From NCBI GenBank assembly GCA_001730095.1, contig MDLF01000085.1:96600-160599 (forward strand): 64,000 bases of DNA, read 5' to 3'. This document shows positions 40,839 through 48,531 of the stretch, piece by piece. The position numbers and the translations under genes are program-made. Each line of letters starts with the position of its first letter. Within the stretch, counting starts at the first letter, position 1. The notes below the pieces were generated by a model. It made no database searches, was not told the origin of the DNA, and was given only the letters and a program-made list of their open reading frames with translations. This stretch comes from Rhodobacteraceae bacterium (ex Bugula neritina AB1). GTDB taxonomy: Bacteria; Pseudomonadota; Alphaproteobacteria; Rhodobacterales; Rhodobacteraceae.

Positions 40839-41882
40839 TCAATAGGGCATCGGATGTGCCCGGTGGGCCGCGTTGATCTCCTCCAGCACCTCCGGGCTCA
40901 ATTCCAGCTCCACCGATTTCAGCAAATGCTCCAGCTGCGGCAGATGGGTGGCACCGAAAATTGCCGAGGCCATGAAGGGCCGTATCCGGCACCAGGCCAG
41001 CGCCATATGCACCGGGTCCAGCCCGTGCCGCCCCGCTATCTCCAGATAGGCCGCCACCGCATCATAGACCCGCGGACTGTGGCGCCCGCCCAGCTCCGGG
41101 TTGATGGCTTTGCGCGACCCTTCCGGAACCGCCCCTTCCTGGTATTTCCCGGTCAAAAGACCGGTTCCCAGCGGCGAAAACGCCAGCAGACCCACATCCT
41201 CATTGACGCTCAGCTCTGCCAGATCGGTGTCATACATCCGGCAGACCAGTGAATATTCGTTCTGGATCGACGCCACCCGCGGCCAGCCCCGGTCCTCCGC
41301 GATCCGCAGCCATTGCGCTGTGCCCCAGGCGCTTTCGTTCGACAGGCCAAAAGCCCGGATGGTGCCGCGCTCCACTTCGCGCTGCAGCGCCTCCAGGCAA
41401 TCCTCCATATTGGCCAGCGTCTCTTCTCGGTTCTGGCCGGAGGGGTCATAGCTCCAGTTCTGCCGAAACATGTAGCTGCCACGGTTTGGCCAGTGGAACT
41501 GGTAAAGGTCGATGTAATCCGTCTTCAGCCGCCTCAGCGAGGCCTCGATGGTGGGCGCGATGGTCTTTGACGAGATCGGCGCCCCGTCGCGCACATGTTT
41601 CATACCTGCGCCGGAATGCTTGGTCGCCAGGATGTAATCCCCGCGCCGCCCGCTCTTTGCGTTCCAGCTGCCGACGATCCGCTCGCTGTTGCCCAGGGTC
41701 TCGGCGCTGACCGGGTTGACCGGATACATCTCGGCCGTGTCGACAAAATTCACCCCTGCTTCCAGCGCTGTATCAATCTGCGCATGGGCCTCTGCTTCGC
41801 TGGTCTGAGTGCCGAAGGTCATCGTGCCCAGGCACAATTCGGACACCATCATGCCGGTGCGGCCCAACGGATTCATTTTCAT
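40839..41882 (-). CDS. Aldo/keto reductase (Tas-like)
   Basis: The 347-residue AKR has GVNFVDTAEMYP (catalytic Asp and Tyr), DYILATKHSG (Lys), and DYIDLYQFHWPNRG (His), plus the NADPH-phosphate-binding C-terminal region LGTGLLTGKYQ. The length and the long loop after TLGNSERIVG fit the Tas-like subgroup. The substrate is unknown. Convergent with the carnitine regulator and divergent from the rhodanese gene. Confidence 0.92.
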   Translation of the reverse strand: MKMNPLGRTGMMVSELCLGTMTFGTQTSEAEAHAQIDTALEAGVNFVDTAEMYPVNPVSAETLGNSERIVGSWNAKSGRRGDYILATKHSGAGMKHVRDGAPISSKTIAPTIEASLRRLKTDYIDLYQFHWPNRGSYMFRQNWSYDPSGQNREETLANMEDCLEALQREVERGTIRAFGLSNESAWGTAQWLRIAEDRGWPRVASIQNEYSLVCRMYDTDLAELSVNEDVGLLAFSPLGTGLLTGKYQEGAVPEGSRKAINPELGGRHSPRVYDAVAAYLEIAGRHGLDPVHMALAWCRIRPFMASAIFGATHLPQLEHLLKSVELELSPEVLEEINAAHRAHPMPY

Positions 41883-42003
41883 CTTGCGCTCTCCCCTTAT
41901 GCGGATCTGCCCGCGACCCTAACTGGCAGGGCCGCAAGTGCAAGCCGCTTGCACCCGCGCCGCAAACCCGCCAGCCTGCGGCCAATTCAGGAAAGGAGAC
42001 TCA

Positions 42004-42405
42004 ATGCCGCAAACCATCACCAAGGGCGTCAAGGCGCTGCTGGCGGAGGCAAACAGCCTTGTCGAGACCATGAGTGTCGAGGACGCCAAACAGAAAGTGC
42101 TGGATGAGAACTATGTTTTCATCGACCTGCGCGACATCCGCGAACTGCAGCGCAGCGGCATGATCCCTGGCGCGTTTTCCTGCCCGCGCGGGATGCTGGA
42201 GTTCTGGATCGACCCGGACAGCCCTTACCACAAGCCGGTGTTCAATCAGGACAAGACTTATGTGTTTTACTGTGCCAGCGCCTGGCGTTCCGCACTGGGC
42301 GCCAAAGCCGCGATGGAGATGGGGCTGACCCCTGTGATGCATCTCGAGGGCGGCTTTAGCGGATGGGCAGAGCAGGGCGGCCCAGTGATCCCGCGCGAGA
42401 GCTGA
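42004..42405 (+). CDS. Single-domain rhodanese-like protein
   Basis: The 133-residue sulfurtransferase-like protein has VFIDLRDIRELQRSGMIPGA (CH2A-type motif) and the active-site loop YVFYCASAWRSALGAK, with the catalytic Cys in CASAWR. GGFSGWAEQGGP is the CH2B-like end. AGGAAAGGAGACTCA precedes the ATG at 42004. It could move a sulfane sulfur or detoxify cyanide/thiosulfate. Single gene upstream of the SOS-boxed imuA-like gene. Confidence 0.92.
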   Translation: MPQTITKGVKALLAEANSLVETMSVEDAKQKVLDENYVFIDLRDIRELQRSGMIPGAFSCPRGMLEFWIDPDSPYHKPVFNQDKTYVFYCASAWRSALGAKAAMEMGLTPVMHLEGGFSGWAEQGGPVIPRES

Positions 42406-42467
42406 ACTTGGCGGCGGGCAGTGCAGACTGCCCGCGCAACGGCTCGGAGAGCTGCAGGAATAATTGA

Positions 42468-42482
42468 GAACAAAATAGGAAC
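42468..42482 (+). promoter_or_regulatory. LexA (SOS) box upstream of imuA-like gene
   Basis: GAAC-AAAATAG-GAAC matches the alphaproteobacterial LexA consensus GAAC-N7-GAAC exactly. It lies 16 bases upstream of the ImuA-like start, where LexA would block transcription. This predicts induction by DNA damage. Confidence 0.9.
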
Positions 42483-42498
42483 ATGCTATTTTGCCAGC

Positions 42499-43245
42499 AT
42501 GCCGACTCACCTGCTCTCCCGCCACAGCCGCAAACCCCGCCCGGTGCTGTCCCTGACACAGGGGATCGGGCTGGAACTGGGGCGCGTGCATGAAGCCTGC
42601 GGCCCTGCCCGCCTTCGTTTTGCACTGTGGCTGGCAGCAATTGCCCCGGGACCCGTCCTGTGGCTGTCTTCCCTCCAGATCGGCACGCCGCCGGCCGCCG
42701 ACGGGATAGCGGGCTGTGCCAGCCCTTCCCGGTTCCTGTTTGTGCAAACCACCCGGACAGAGGATCTGCTCTGGGCGATGGAAGAAGCCCTGCGCAGCGG
42801 TGCGGCGGCGCTGGTGGTGGCAGACATGGCCGACCCTCCTGCCATGACCCCGGTGCGGCGGCTGCATCTGGCGGCAGAGAGGGGCGGACGTTTCGGCCCG
42901 GCGCCGCTGGGCCTGCTGCTGACCTCTGGCCAGGGCGGGGCCCAAGGCATCGAAAGCCGCTGGCATCTGGCCCCGGCCCATCACCTCCCCGTCCATGAGG
43001 TTCCATCCGGCGGCAGCGCAGCGCGCATGCGGGCGCCTTCGTTTCTGCCGGGCTGCTGGCGTCTGCAGCGCCTGCGCGCCCGCACCCTGCCGCCCCGCAG
43101 CTGGCAGATCAGCCAGGACGCGGCAGACGCTCCGCTGCGGGCCATGCCAGCCGCCGGACCCGCTTCTGCCGCAGCCAGCGGGCCCTCCGCTTCCGGGGCG
43201 CTCCCGCAGCCGCAGGCCCCGCTGGCAATGCCCGCACGGCCTTAG
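42499..43245 (+). CDS. imuA: ImuA-like SOS mutagenesis protein
   Basis: The 248-residue protein resembles the RecA-like accessory protein ImuA of alphaproteobacteria (ACGPARLRFALWLAAIAPGPVLWL, TEDLLWAMEEALRSGAAALVVADM, TPVRRLHLAAERGG, GIESRWHLAP), which acts with ImuB and DnaE2 in damage-induced mutagenesis. The ATG at 42499 is decided by the LexA box just upstream. The last 55 residues are Ala/Pro-rich with low complexity (PAAGPASAAASGPSASGALPQ), probably beyond the conserved domain. No imuB or dnaE2 follows; a hairpin pair comes next. Confidence 0.75.
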   Translation: MPTHLLSRHSRKPRPVLSLTQGIGLELGRVHEACGPARLRFALWLAAIAPGPVLWLSSLQIGTPPAADGIAGCASPSRFLFVQTTRTEDLLWAMEEALRSGAAALVVADMADPPAMTPVRRLHLAAERGGRFGPAPLGLLLTSGQGGAQGIESRWHLAPAHHLPVHEVPSGGSAARMRAPSFLPGCWRLQRLRARTLPPRSWQISQDAADAPLRAMPAAGPASAAASGPSASGALPQPQAPLAMPARP

Positions 43246-43250
43246 CGGCT

Positions 43251-43314
43251 TTGGGCCCGGCACCGGGCACAGCCCGGTGCCGGGCCCAACAGGCAAAGGC
43301 TTTTATCAAAAGCC
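43251..43314 (+). terminator. Two perfect hairpins after imuA
   Basis: The first has a perfect 18-bp stem: TTGGGCCCGGCACCGGGC (43251-43268), loop ACA, and its complement (43272-43289). The second is GGCTTTT-ATC-AAAAGCC (43298-43314). Together they could end the imuA transcript or be remains of a repeat at a deletion point. They begin 5 bases after the imuA stop. Confidence 0.6.
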
Positions 43315-43460
43315 GGCGGCTGGCGGGAGTGCTCCCGTGGCCTCACACGCAGGCGCGCAAACGTGAGCGACCCGTGGCAGGAAACCTGCTAGGCTCTGCC
43401 TGCCGCCGGACACCCCGCTCCTCAGACCAGCGCCCTTGCAAACACAGAAAGACCAACCCT

Positions 43461-44066
43461 ATGGCCAGCCCCCGGATGACACGCCGCCCGTTTCTGGCCA
43501 CTCTCGCCGCCGCCATACTGTCTCCACAACAGCTGCTGGCCGCCCCGCTGCCCTACCGCCTGGTTTCCGAAGCCACGGACGTGCGCTTCACCTTCCTGCT
43601 AAGCGGCCAGCCGCAGCAGGGCCGGGTTCCGGTTTCTGCAGCCCGCATCCGCATCGACCTGCAAAACCTTGCCCGCAGCCAGGCGGATATCACTCTGGAC
43701 GCACAGCGCGCCCGCACCGGGCTGATCTTTGCCACCGAAGCACTGAAAAGCCCTGCCGTGCTCAACACCGCCCGCTTCCCGCAGATCCGCTTCCGCTCCA
43801 CCCAGGTTCGGCTGGGGCCGGACGGGCGGCTTTCCGGCGGCGCGCAGATCGCGGGCGACCTCACCCTGCGCGGCACCACCCGCCCGCTTGTCCTGCAGGC
43901 CGCGCTCTACCGCCGCCCGGGCGCTGCGACGGATGATCTCAGCGCACTGGACGTGCATCTGCACGGCCAGCTCAGCCGCGCCGCCTATGGCGCCAGCGGA
44001 TATGCAGGCCTGGTTGCTGATCACGTCAGCCTTTCGATCAAGGCCCGCATTCTGCGCAACAACTGA
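43461..44066 (+). CDS. YceI-family periplasmic lipid-binding-like protein
   Basis: The 201-residue protein has a signal peptide (MTRRPFLATLAAAILSPQQLLAA, residues 6-28, with a cut after LAA) and a YceI beta-barrel (YRLVSEATDVRFTFLLSGQPQQGRVPV, ALKSPAVLNTARFPQIRFRST, IAGDLTLRGTTRPLVL). YceI proteins bind isoprenoid-like lipids in the periplasm or outer membrane. The ATG at 43461 is chosen for the signal peptide. Single gene. Confidence 0.88.
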   Translation: MASPRMTRRPFLATLAAAILSPQQLLAAPLPYRLVSEATDVRFTFLLSGQPQQGRVPVSAARIRIDLQNLARSQADITLDAQRARTGLIFATEALKSPAVLNTARFPQIRFRSTQVRLGPDGRLSGGAQIAGDLTLRGTTRPLVLQAALYRRPGAATDDLSALDVHLHGQLSRAAYGASGYAGLVADHVSLSIKARILRNN

Positions 44067-44180
44067 GCGCCGGCGCCCCCCCTGAACCGGACCCAAAAAC
44101 AACCCCTGCGTAAAAATGCGACACGGCTTTGACGGAAAACGGCTGGCAAAGCCTGCAAAGCCTGTCATGGTCGCATTGTT

Positions 44181-45404
44181 ATGCGCCTGATCATTTCCTT
44201 TGCCGCCCTGTTTCTTTCCGTCATCCTGCTGCAGCTATCCTCCGGAGGCGTCGGCCCGCTGGATGCCATTTCCGGCTCGGTTCTGAACTTCACAACAACG
44301 CAGATCGGCCTTCTGGGCACGGGGCATTTCGCCGGTTTCTTCATCGGCTGCTGGTGGGCGCCGCGACTGATGGGCAATGTCGGCCATTCCCGCGCCTTCG
44401 CAGTCTGCACGGCGCTTGGCGCCATGGGCCTGCTGGGTCATACCCTGACCGAAAACCCCTACGCCTGGGCGGCGATGCGGATTGCCTCGGGCCTTTGTGT
44501 GGCAGGCGCATATACAGTGATCGAAGCCTGGCTCAACGCCAAGGTCACCAATGAAAACCGCGGCCGTGCCATGGGCACCTACCGGATTGTTGATATGGGC
44601 GCTTCGCTGGCAGCACAGCTGATCATCGCGGTACTGCCGCCTGCCGTCTATGTCTCTTACAACCTGCTGGCCGTTCTGTGCTGTGCGGCACTGCTGCCGC
44701 TGACCCTGACCAAAGCCAGCCAGCCGGATACCCCCGACGCGCCACGGCTGCGCCCCAAGCTGGCCTGGCGCTGCTCGCCGTTGGCTGTGGCAGGCGTGAT
44801 CGTTGCCGCGCTCAGCTCGGCTTCCTTCCGCATGGTCGGCCCGGTTTACGGACAAGAGGTCGGCCTGGCCGTGGACCAGATTGCCTTCTTCCTGGCCGCC
44901 TTTGTGGCGGGCGGCGCACTGGCGCAATACCCGATGGGATGGCTGGCCGATAAATACGATCGCCGCTGGGTGCTGATCTGGCTGTCCGGCATCGCGATCC
45001 TCAGCTGCGGCATCACCATGGTTGCAAGCAGCACCGGCACCCTGGGCGTGATGCTGGCCGCCGGCTTCTTCGGCTTCACCACCTTCCCGATCTTCTCAGT
45101 CTCCGCCGCGCATGCCAACGACTTTGCTACCTCGGCTGAGAGGGTCGAACTGTCGGCGGCGCTGATGTTCTGGTACGCGCTTGGCGCCATCGCCTCGCCC
45201 TATGTCTCCTCGGCCCTGATTGAGGCCTATGGCCCTGCAGCGCTGTTTGCCTATGTCGCCTGCGGCCATGTGTTGCTGATCGTCTTTGGCCTCAGCCGGA
45301 TGAAAGTCCGCGCCACCCCGGAAGAGCGCACCGGCTATGTCTATGCACCGCGCACATCCTTCACCATCGGCCGCCTGCTGAAACGGTCACGCCAAAAACA
45401 GTAG
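44181..45404 (+). CDS. MFS transporter (YcaD-like)
   Basis: This 407-residue protein has about twelve hydrophobic segments in two six-helix halves. Visible features include the first helix IISFAALFLSVILLQLS, MFS-type loops (WWAPRLMGNVGH between helices 2 and 3), and MGWLADKYDRRWVLI in the second half, a clear A-like motif. It resembles the YcaD group of small-solute MFS proteins, with unknown substrate. The upstream and downstream genes point to no pathway. The ATG at 44181 is the first good start. Confidence 0.88.
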   Translation: MRLIISFAALFLSVILLQLSSGGVGPLDAISGSVLNFTTTQIGLLGTGHFAGFFIGCWWAPRLMGNVGHSRAFAVCTALGAMGLLGHTLTENPYAWAAMRIASGLCVAGAYTVIEAWLNAKVTNENRGRAMGTYRIVDMGASLAAQLIIAVLPPAVYVSYNLLAVLCCAALLPLTLTKASQPDTPDAPRLRPKLAWRCSPLAVAGVIVAALSSASFRMVGPVYGQEVGLAVDQIAFFLAAFVAGGALAQYPMGWLADKYDRRWVLIWLSGIAILSCGITMVASSTGTLGVMLAAGFFGFTTFPIFSVSAAHANDFATSAERVELSAALMFWYALGAIASPYVSSALIEAYGPAALFAYVACGHVLLIVFGLSRMKVRATPEERTGYVYAPRTSFTIGRLLKRSRQKQ

Positions 45405-45766
45405 CCAGCCATCACGCCTGCCTTTGGACCCCGACCGGGGCAAAAAAACCGCTGCAGTTTGAAACGCAGCCCTCGCAAGGTCTCCAGCACCGCCACCGAC
45501 CGGCCGGACCGGCCGATCATACCAGCCCCGCCGACCATGCAGGCCGAAACCACCGGCGCCTTGTGCGACAGCGCTCTGTCGGCTTCAGCACCGGCATCTT
45601 TAAATGCGGCGCATAGGCCCGGTTCACCGCATGGCTCACTCGTCAACAGTTTCCGGCGCGAAAAAGCAGGCCTGCTTCCATAATTCATGGGAATCACACC
45701 GGCGGGGTTCCCGCCGGCCCCGCCATGGGTTAGACGGGCCTTTGACGCATTACCTGGATGGATGGC
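45405..45766. other. Intergenic region before metG
   Basis: In these 362 bases I find no credible gene. The largest frames (minus 45341-45820 and plus 45459-45683) have no ribosome site or motif. It should hold the metG promoter; I see no T-box or SAM-type leader motif. Confidence 0.45.
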
Positions 45767-47485
45767 ATGGCACGCATTCTGATCACCTCGGCAATCCCCT
45801 ATATCAACGGCATCAAGCATCTGGGCAATCTGGTGGGCTCACAGCTGCCCGCCGATTTATACGCCCGGTTCCAACGCGGACGCGGCAATGAGGTGATGTT
45901 CCTCTGCGCCACCGACGAGCACGGTACCCCCGCTGAACTGGCGGCTGCCAAGGCTAACAAACCAGTGGCGGAATACTGCGCTGCGATGCATGAAACACAG
46001 GCGGAAATCGCCAAGGGCTTTGCCCTGTCGTTCGACCATTTCGGCCGGTCTTCCAGCCCGCAGAACCACGCGTTGACCCAGCATTTTGCGGGCAAGCTGG
46101 CCGAGGCCGGACTGATCCGTGAAGTGACCGAGAAACAGGTCTATTCCAACGCCGACGGCCGTTTTCTGCCGGACCGCTATATTGAGGGCACCTGCCCCAA
46201 CTGCGGCTACGAAAAAGCCCGCGGCGACCAGTGCGAGGAATGCACCAAACAGCTGGATCCGACCGACCTGGTCAATCCGCGCTCTGCCGTCTCCGGCTCC
46301 ACCGACCTGGAAGTGCGTGAGACCAAACACCTGTATCTGTGCCAGTCGCAGCTGAAGGACCAGCTGGATGCCTGGATCGACGGCAAGAAAGACTGGCCCA
46401 TCCTGACCACCTCGATTGCCAAAAAGTGGCTGCATGACGGCGACGGGCTGCAGGACCGCGGCATCACCCGCGACCTGGACTGGGGCGTGCCGGTCAAGAA
46501 GGGCGGCGAGGACTGGCCCGGCATGGAAGGCAAGGTCTTCTATGTCTGGTTCGACGCGCCAATCGAATATATCGCCGCCTCGCGCGAATGGGCCGACGCC
46601 AACGGCAAAACGGATGCTGACTGGCAGCGCTGGTGGCGCACCGACAAAGGTGCCGAAGACGTCAAATACGTCCAGTTCATGGGCAAGGACAACGTGCCCT
46701 TCCACACCCTGTCTTTCCCGGCCACCATTCTGGGCTCTGGCGAGCCGTGGAAGATGGTCGACCACCTGAAGAGCTTCAACTACCTGAACTATGATGGTGG
46801 CCAGTTCTCCACCTCACAAGGGCGCGGCGTTTTCATGGACCAGGCGCTGGAAATCCTGCCCGCCGACTACTGGCGCTGGTGGCTCCTCAGCCATGCGCCG
46901 GAGAGCAGCGATTCCGAATTCACCTGGGAGAACTTCCAGCAGTCGGTGAACAAGGATCTGGCGGATGTGCTGGGCAACTTTGTCAGCCGCATCACCAAGT
47001 TCTGCCGCTCCAAATTCGGCGAGGAAGTCCCCTCGGCTGGTGAATACGACGCGCAGGAGCAGGCGCTGATTGCCGAGCTTACCACCCGCATCCGCGCCTA
47101 TGAGGGCCATATGGAGGCGATGGAGGTCCGCAAATCGGCGCAGGAGCTGCGGGCGATCTGGGTCGCCGGCAATGAATATCTGCAGTCCGCCGCCCCCTGG
47201 TCGGTGTTTAAGCAGGACCCCGAGCGCGCCGCCGCACAGGTGCGTCTGGGCCTGAACCTGATCCGCCTCTATGCGGTGCTGTCTGCCCCCTTCATCCCGC
47301 AGGCCACGGACAAGCTGATGGCAGCGCTGAATTCAGACGACCGCAGCTGGCCCGAAGACGTTGCAGCGGCGCTATCGTCCCTGCCTGCAGGTCATGCCTT
47401 CACGGTTCCTGACGTCCTGTTTGCCAAGATCACCGACGAGCAGCGCGAAGAATGGCAAGAGCGTTTTTCCGGCACCCGAAGCTAA
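45767..47485 (+). CDS. metG: Methionyl-tRNA synthetase
   Basis: The 572-residue enzyme charges tRNA-Met. It has the HIGH-like HLGN at residues 18-21 ([14 protein letters not shown]), the zinc knuckle [17 protein letters not shown] near 145, [11 protein letters not shown], and the anticodon-binding helices at 420-560. The KMSKS loop reads QFSTS (residues near 346), i.e. the first Lys is Gln and the second is Thr; the altered KFSTS-type loop is known in some MetRS lineages, but a Gln at the first position is less usual. ATG at 45767 is the family start ([11 protein letters not shown]); an ATG three codons earlier exists. A strong terminator follows. Confidence 0.96.
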   Translation: MARILITSAIPYINGIKHLGNLVGSQLPADLYARFQRGRGNEVMFLCATDEHGTPAELAAAKANKPVAEYCAAMHETQAEIAKGFALSFDHFGRSSSPQNHALTQHFAGKLAEAGLIREVTEKQVYSNADGRFLPDRYIEGTCPNCGYEKARGDQCEECTKQLDPTDLVNPRSAVSGSTDLEVRETKHLYLCQSQLKDQLDAWIDGKKDWPILTTSIAKKWLHDGDGLQDRGITRDLDWGVPVKKGGEDWPGMEGKVFYVWFDAPIEYIAASREWADANGKTDADWQRWWRTDKGAEDVKYVQFMGKDNVPFHTLSFPATILGSGEPWKMVDHLKSFNYLNYDGGQFSTSQGRGVFMDQALEILPADYWRWWLLSHAPESSDSEFTWENFQQSVNKDLADVLGNFVSRITKFCRSKFGEEVPSAGEYDAQEQALIAELTTRIRAYEGHMEAMEVRKSAQELRAIWVAGNEYLQSAAPWSVFKQDPERAAAQVRLGLNLIRLYAVLSAPFIPQATDKLMAALNSDDRSWPEDVAAALSSLPAGHAFTVPDVLFAKITDEQREEWQERFSGTRS

Positions 47486-47507
47486 GTTCAGTACAGCAGA
47501 ATTCTCC

Positions 47508-47539
47508 AAGACCGCCCACCGGGCGGTCTTTTCTTTTTC
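47508..47539 (+). terminator. Rho-independent terminator of metG
   Basis: AAGACCGCCC-ACC-GGGCGGTCTT, a perfect 10-bp stem, is followed by TTCTTTTT, 22 bases after the metG stop. Confidence 0.92.
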
Positions 47540-47597
47540 GGCGCATCATGTTGTCAGATCATAAAAATACAATTCCGACTAAAAAACTCGGATTGAC

Positions 47598-47622
47598 ATA
47601 CCTGAGCAATTAATTCAGGTAT
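47598..47622 (+). promoter_or_regulatory. Iron-box-like dyad upstream of the hemP operon
   Basis: ATACCTGA-N9-TCAGGTAT is a perfect 8-base-arm dyad in the promoter region of the hemP operon; it contains TGA-N9-TCA, the reported RirA 'IRO box' form in Alphaproteobacteria. TTGACA at 47593-47598 abuts it, suggesting the site covers the promoter. The target genes (HemP, imelysin) agree with iron repression. The regulator (RirA, Irr or IscR) is not in the window. Confidence 0.6.
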
Positions 47623-47690
47623 ACAGCATCCCAGCCAGCCTGACTCGCTTCAGGCGAGCCGGTGTCATGTTATTCAATCGAGATCGCCCC

Positions 47691-47858
47691 ATGCCGAACG
47701 GAGACAACCGCCTGCGCGGCCGCCTGAACAGAGATCCGGAAGCAGATGAGATGCGCCAGATATGGCAGCAGGTCTTTGCCCCCTCCGGTGCTCTGTCCGG
47801 GTTTTGTCTGGAATGGCTTCTGGACAGGGCGGAATTCATCAATGGGCGCAAGTCATGA
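47691..47858 (+). CDS. Small protein translationally coupled to HemP
   Basis: A 55-residue frame (MPNGDNRLRGRLNRDPEADE...) ends in FLEWLLDRAEFINGRKS-like sequence (GFCLEWLLDRAEFINGRKS) and its stop overlaps the hemP ATG by ATGA. It has no signal peptide and a charged N-terminal half plus an amphipathic C-terminal helix. It starts downstream of the iron-box-like dyad, so it would be the first gene of the iron operon. A start at 47667 (63 residues) is possible. No family recognised; coupling is the main reason to believe it. Confidence 0.55.
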   Translation: MPNGDNRLRGRLNRDPEADEMRQIWQQVFAPSGALSGFCLEWLLDRAEFINGRKS

Positions 47859-48025
47859 ACCAGATTACATCCAAACCTGTCGCGACCGAGGCCACCGCCG
47901 AGGTCTTCCCGACCTACCACGCCGAAGACCTGACCCGCGGCGGCACCCAGGCCCGAATCCTTCTGAACGGCCAGATCTATTCCCTGCGCATCACCCGTGC
48001 GGGCAAGCTGATCCTGACCAAATGA
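47855..48025 (+). CDS. hemP: Hemin uptake protein HemP
   Basis: This 56-residue protein has the HemP family core GTQARILLNGQIYSLRITRAGKLILTK at its C-terminus, preceded by a variable N-terminus. HemP is a small, iron-regulated protein found with haem uptake genes and reported to act in regulating them; its mechanism is poorly known. The start overlaps the upstream small gene and the stop overlaps the next gene, both as ATGA. No haem receptor gene lies in the window. Confidence 0.9.
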   Translation: MNQITSKPVATEATAEVFPTYHAEDLTRGGTQARILLNGQIYSLRITRAGKLILTK

Positions 48026-48501
48026 GCAGCACCGCCATGCATCCCCGTGGCGGCGTGACGGTCGGCACGTTGTCGGAATTGCCGCCGCTGGAGGCTGGCG
48101 CGGTGATCTACTTGCGTCATTGGTTTTCCGGCAGCGAGACCCGCGAACAGATGCGCCGCGACTTCGAAGTAAACTTCGGCCCGGAAATGGCCGAAGCCGC
48201 GTTTGAGGCCTTTGGCTATCTCTGCAATTTCTGCGCCACGCATGGCCGCCGCCCGCTGGTGCGGCATGGTGTGACCTGCAAATGCCTTGGCGCAGACGAG
48301 AACTGCTTTGCCAACCTGCTGGCCTCCGCTGCCGAGGGCCAGGATGGTGACGCGCATATCCTTGCATCGCTGATCGTCACCCCGCGCAAGGCGCAGGAAC
48401 TGGCCCATTTGGCCTCTGATTGCGGACTGATTTTGCAGCAAATCATGACCCCGCAGCCTGTGCATCAACCTGCACGGCCCGCTGCTGCCACCCTGCATTG
48501 A
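48022..48501 (+). CDS. Cysteine-containing protein of the hemP operon, unknown function
   Basis: The 159-residue protein is coupled to hemP by an ATGA overlap. It has a helical region (YLRHWFSGSETREQMRRDFEVNFGPEMAEAAFEAFGYLCNF) and cysteines in CNFC, CKC and ENC between residues 69 and 95, which could bind a metal or an iron-sulfur cluster. No named family recognised. Its place between hemP and the imelysin gene implies a role in iron or haem metabolism. Confidence 0.75.
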   Translation: MSSTAMHPRGGVTVGTLSELPPLEAGAVIYLRHWFSGSETREQMRRDFEVNFGPEMAEAAFEAFGYLCNFCATHGRRPLVRHGVTCKCLGADENCFANLLASAAEGQDGDAHILASLIVTPRKAQELAHLASDCGLILQQIMTPQPVHQPARPAAATLH

Positions 48502-48531
48502 CCCCCTTTCAAAACCTTAAGGACTGAGCTG

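Noticed and set aside
45341-45820. 159-codon minus-strand frame between MFS and metG
   Set aside because: It overlaps the ends of both neighbouring genes, with no ribosome site or recognisable domain.
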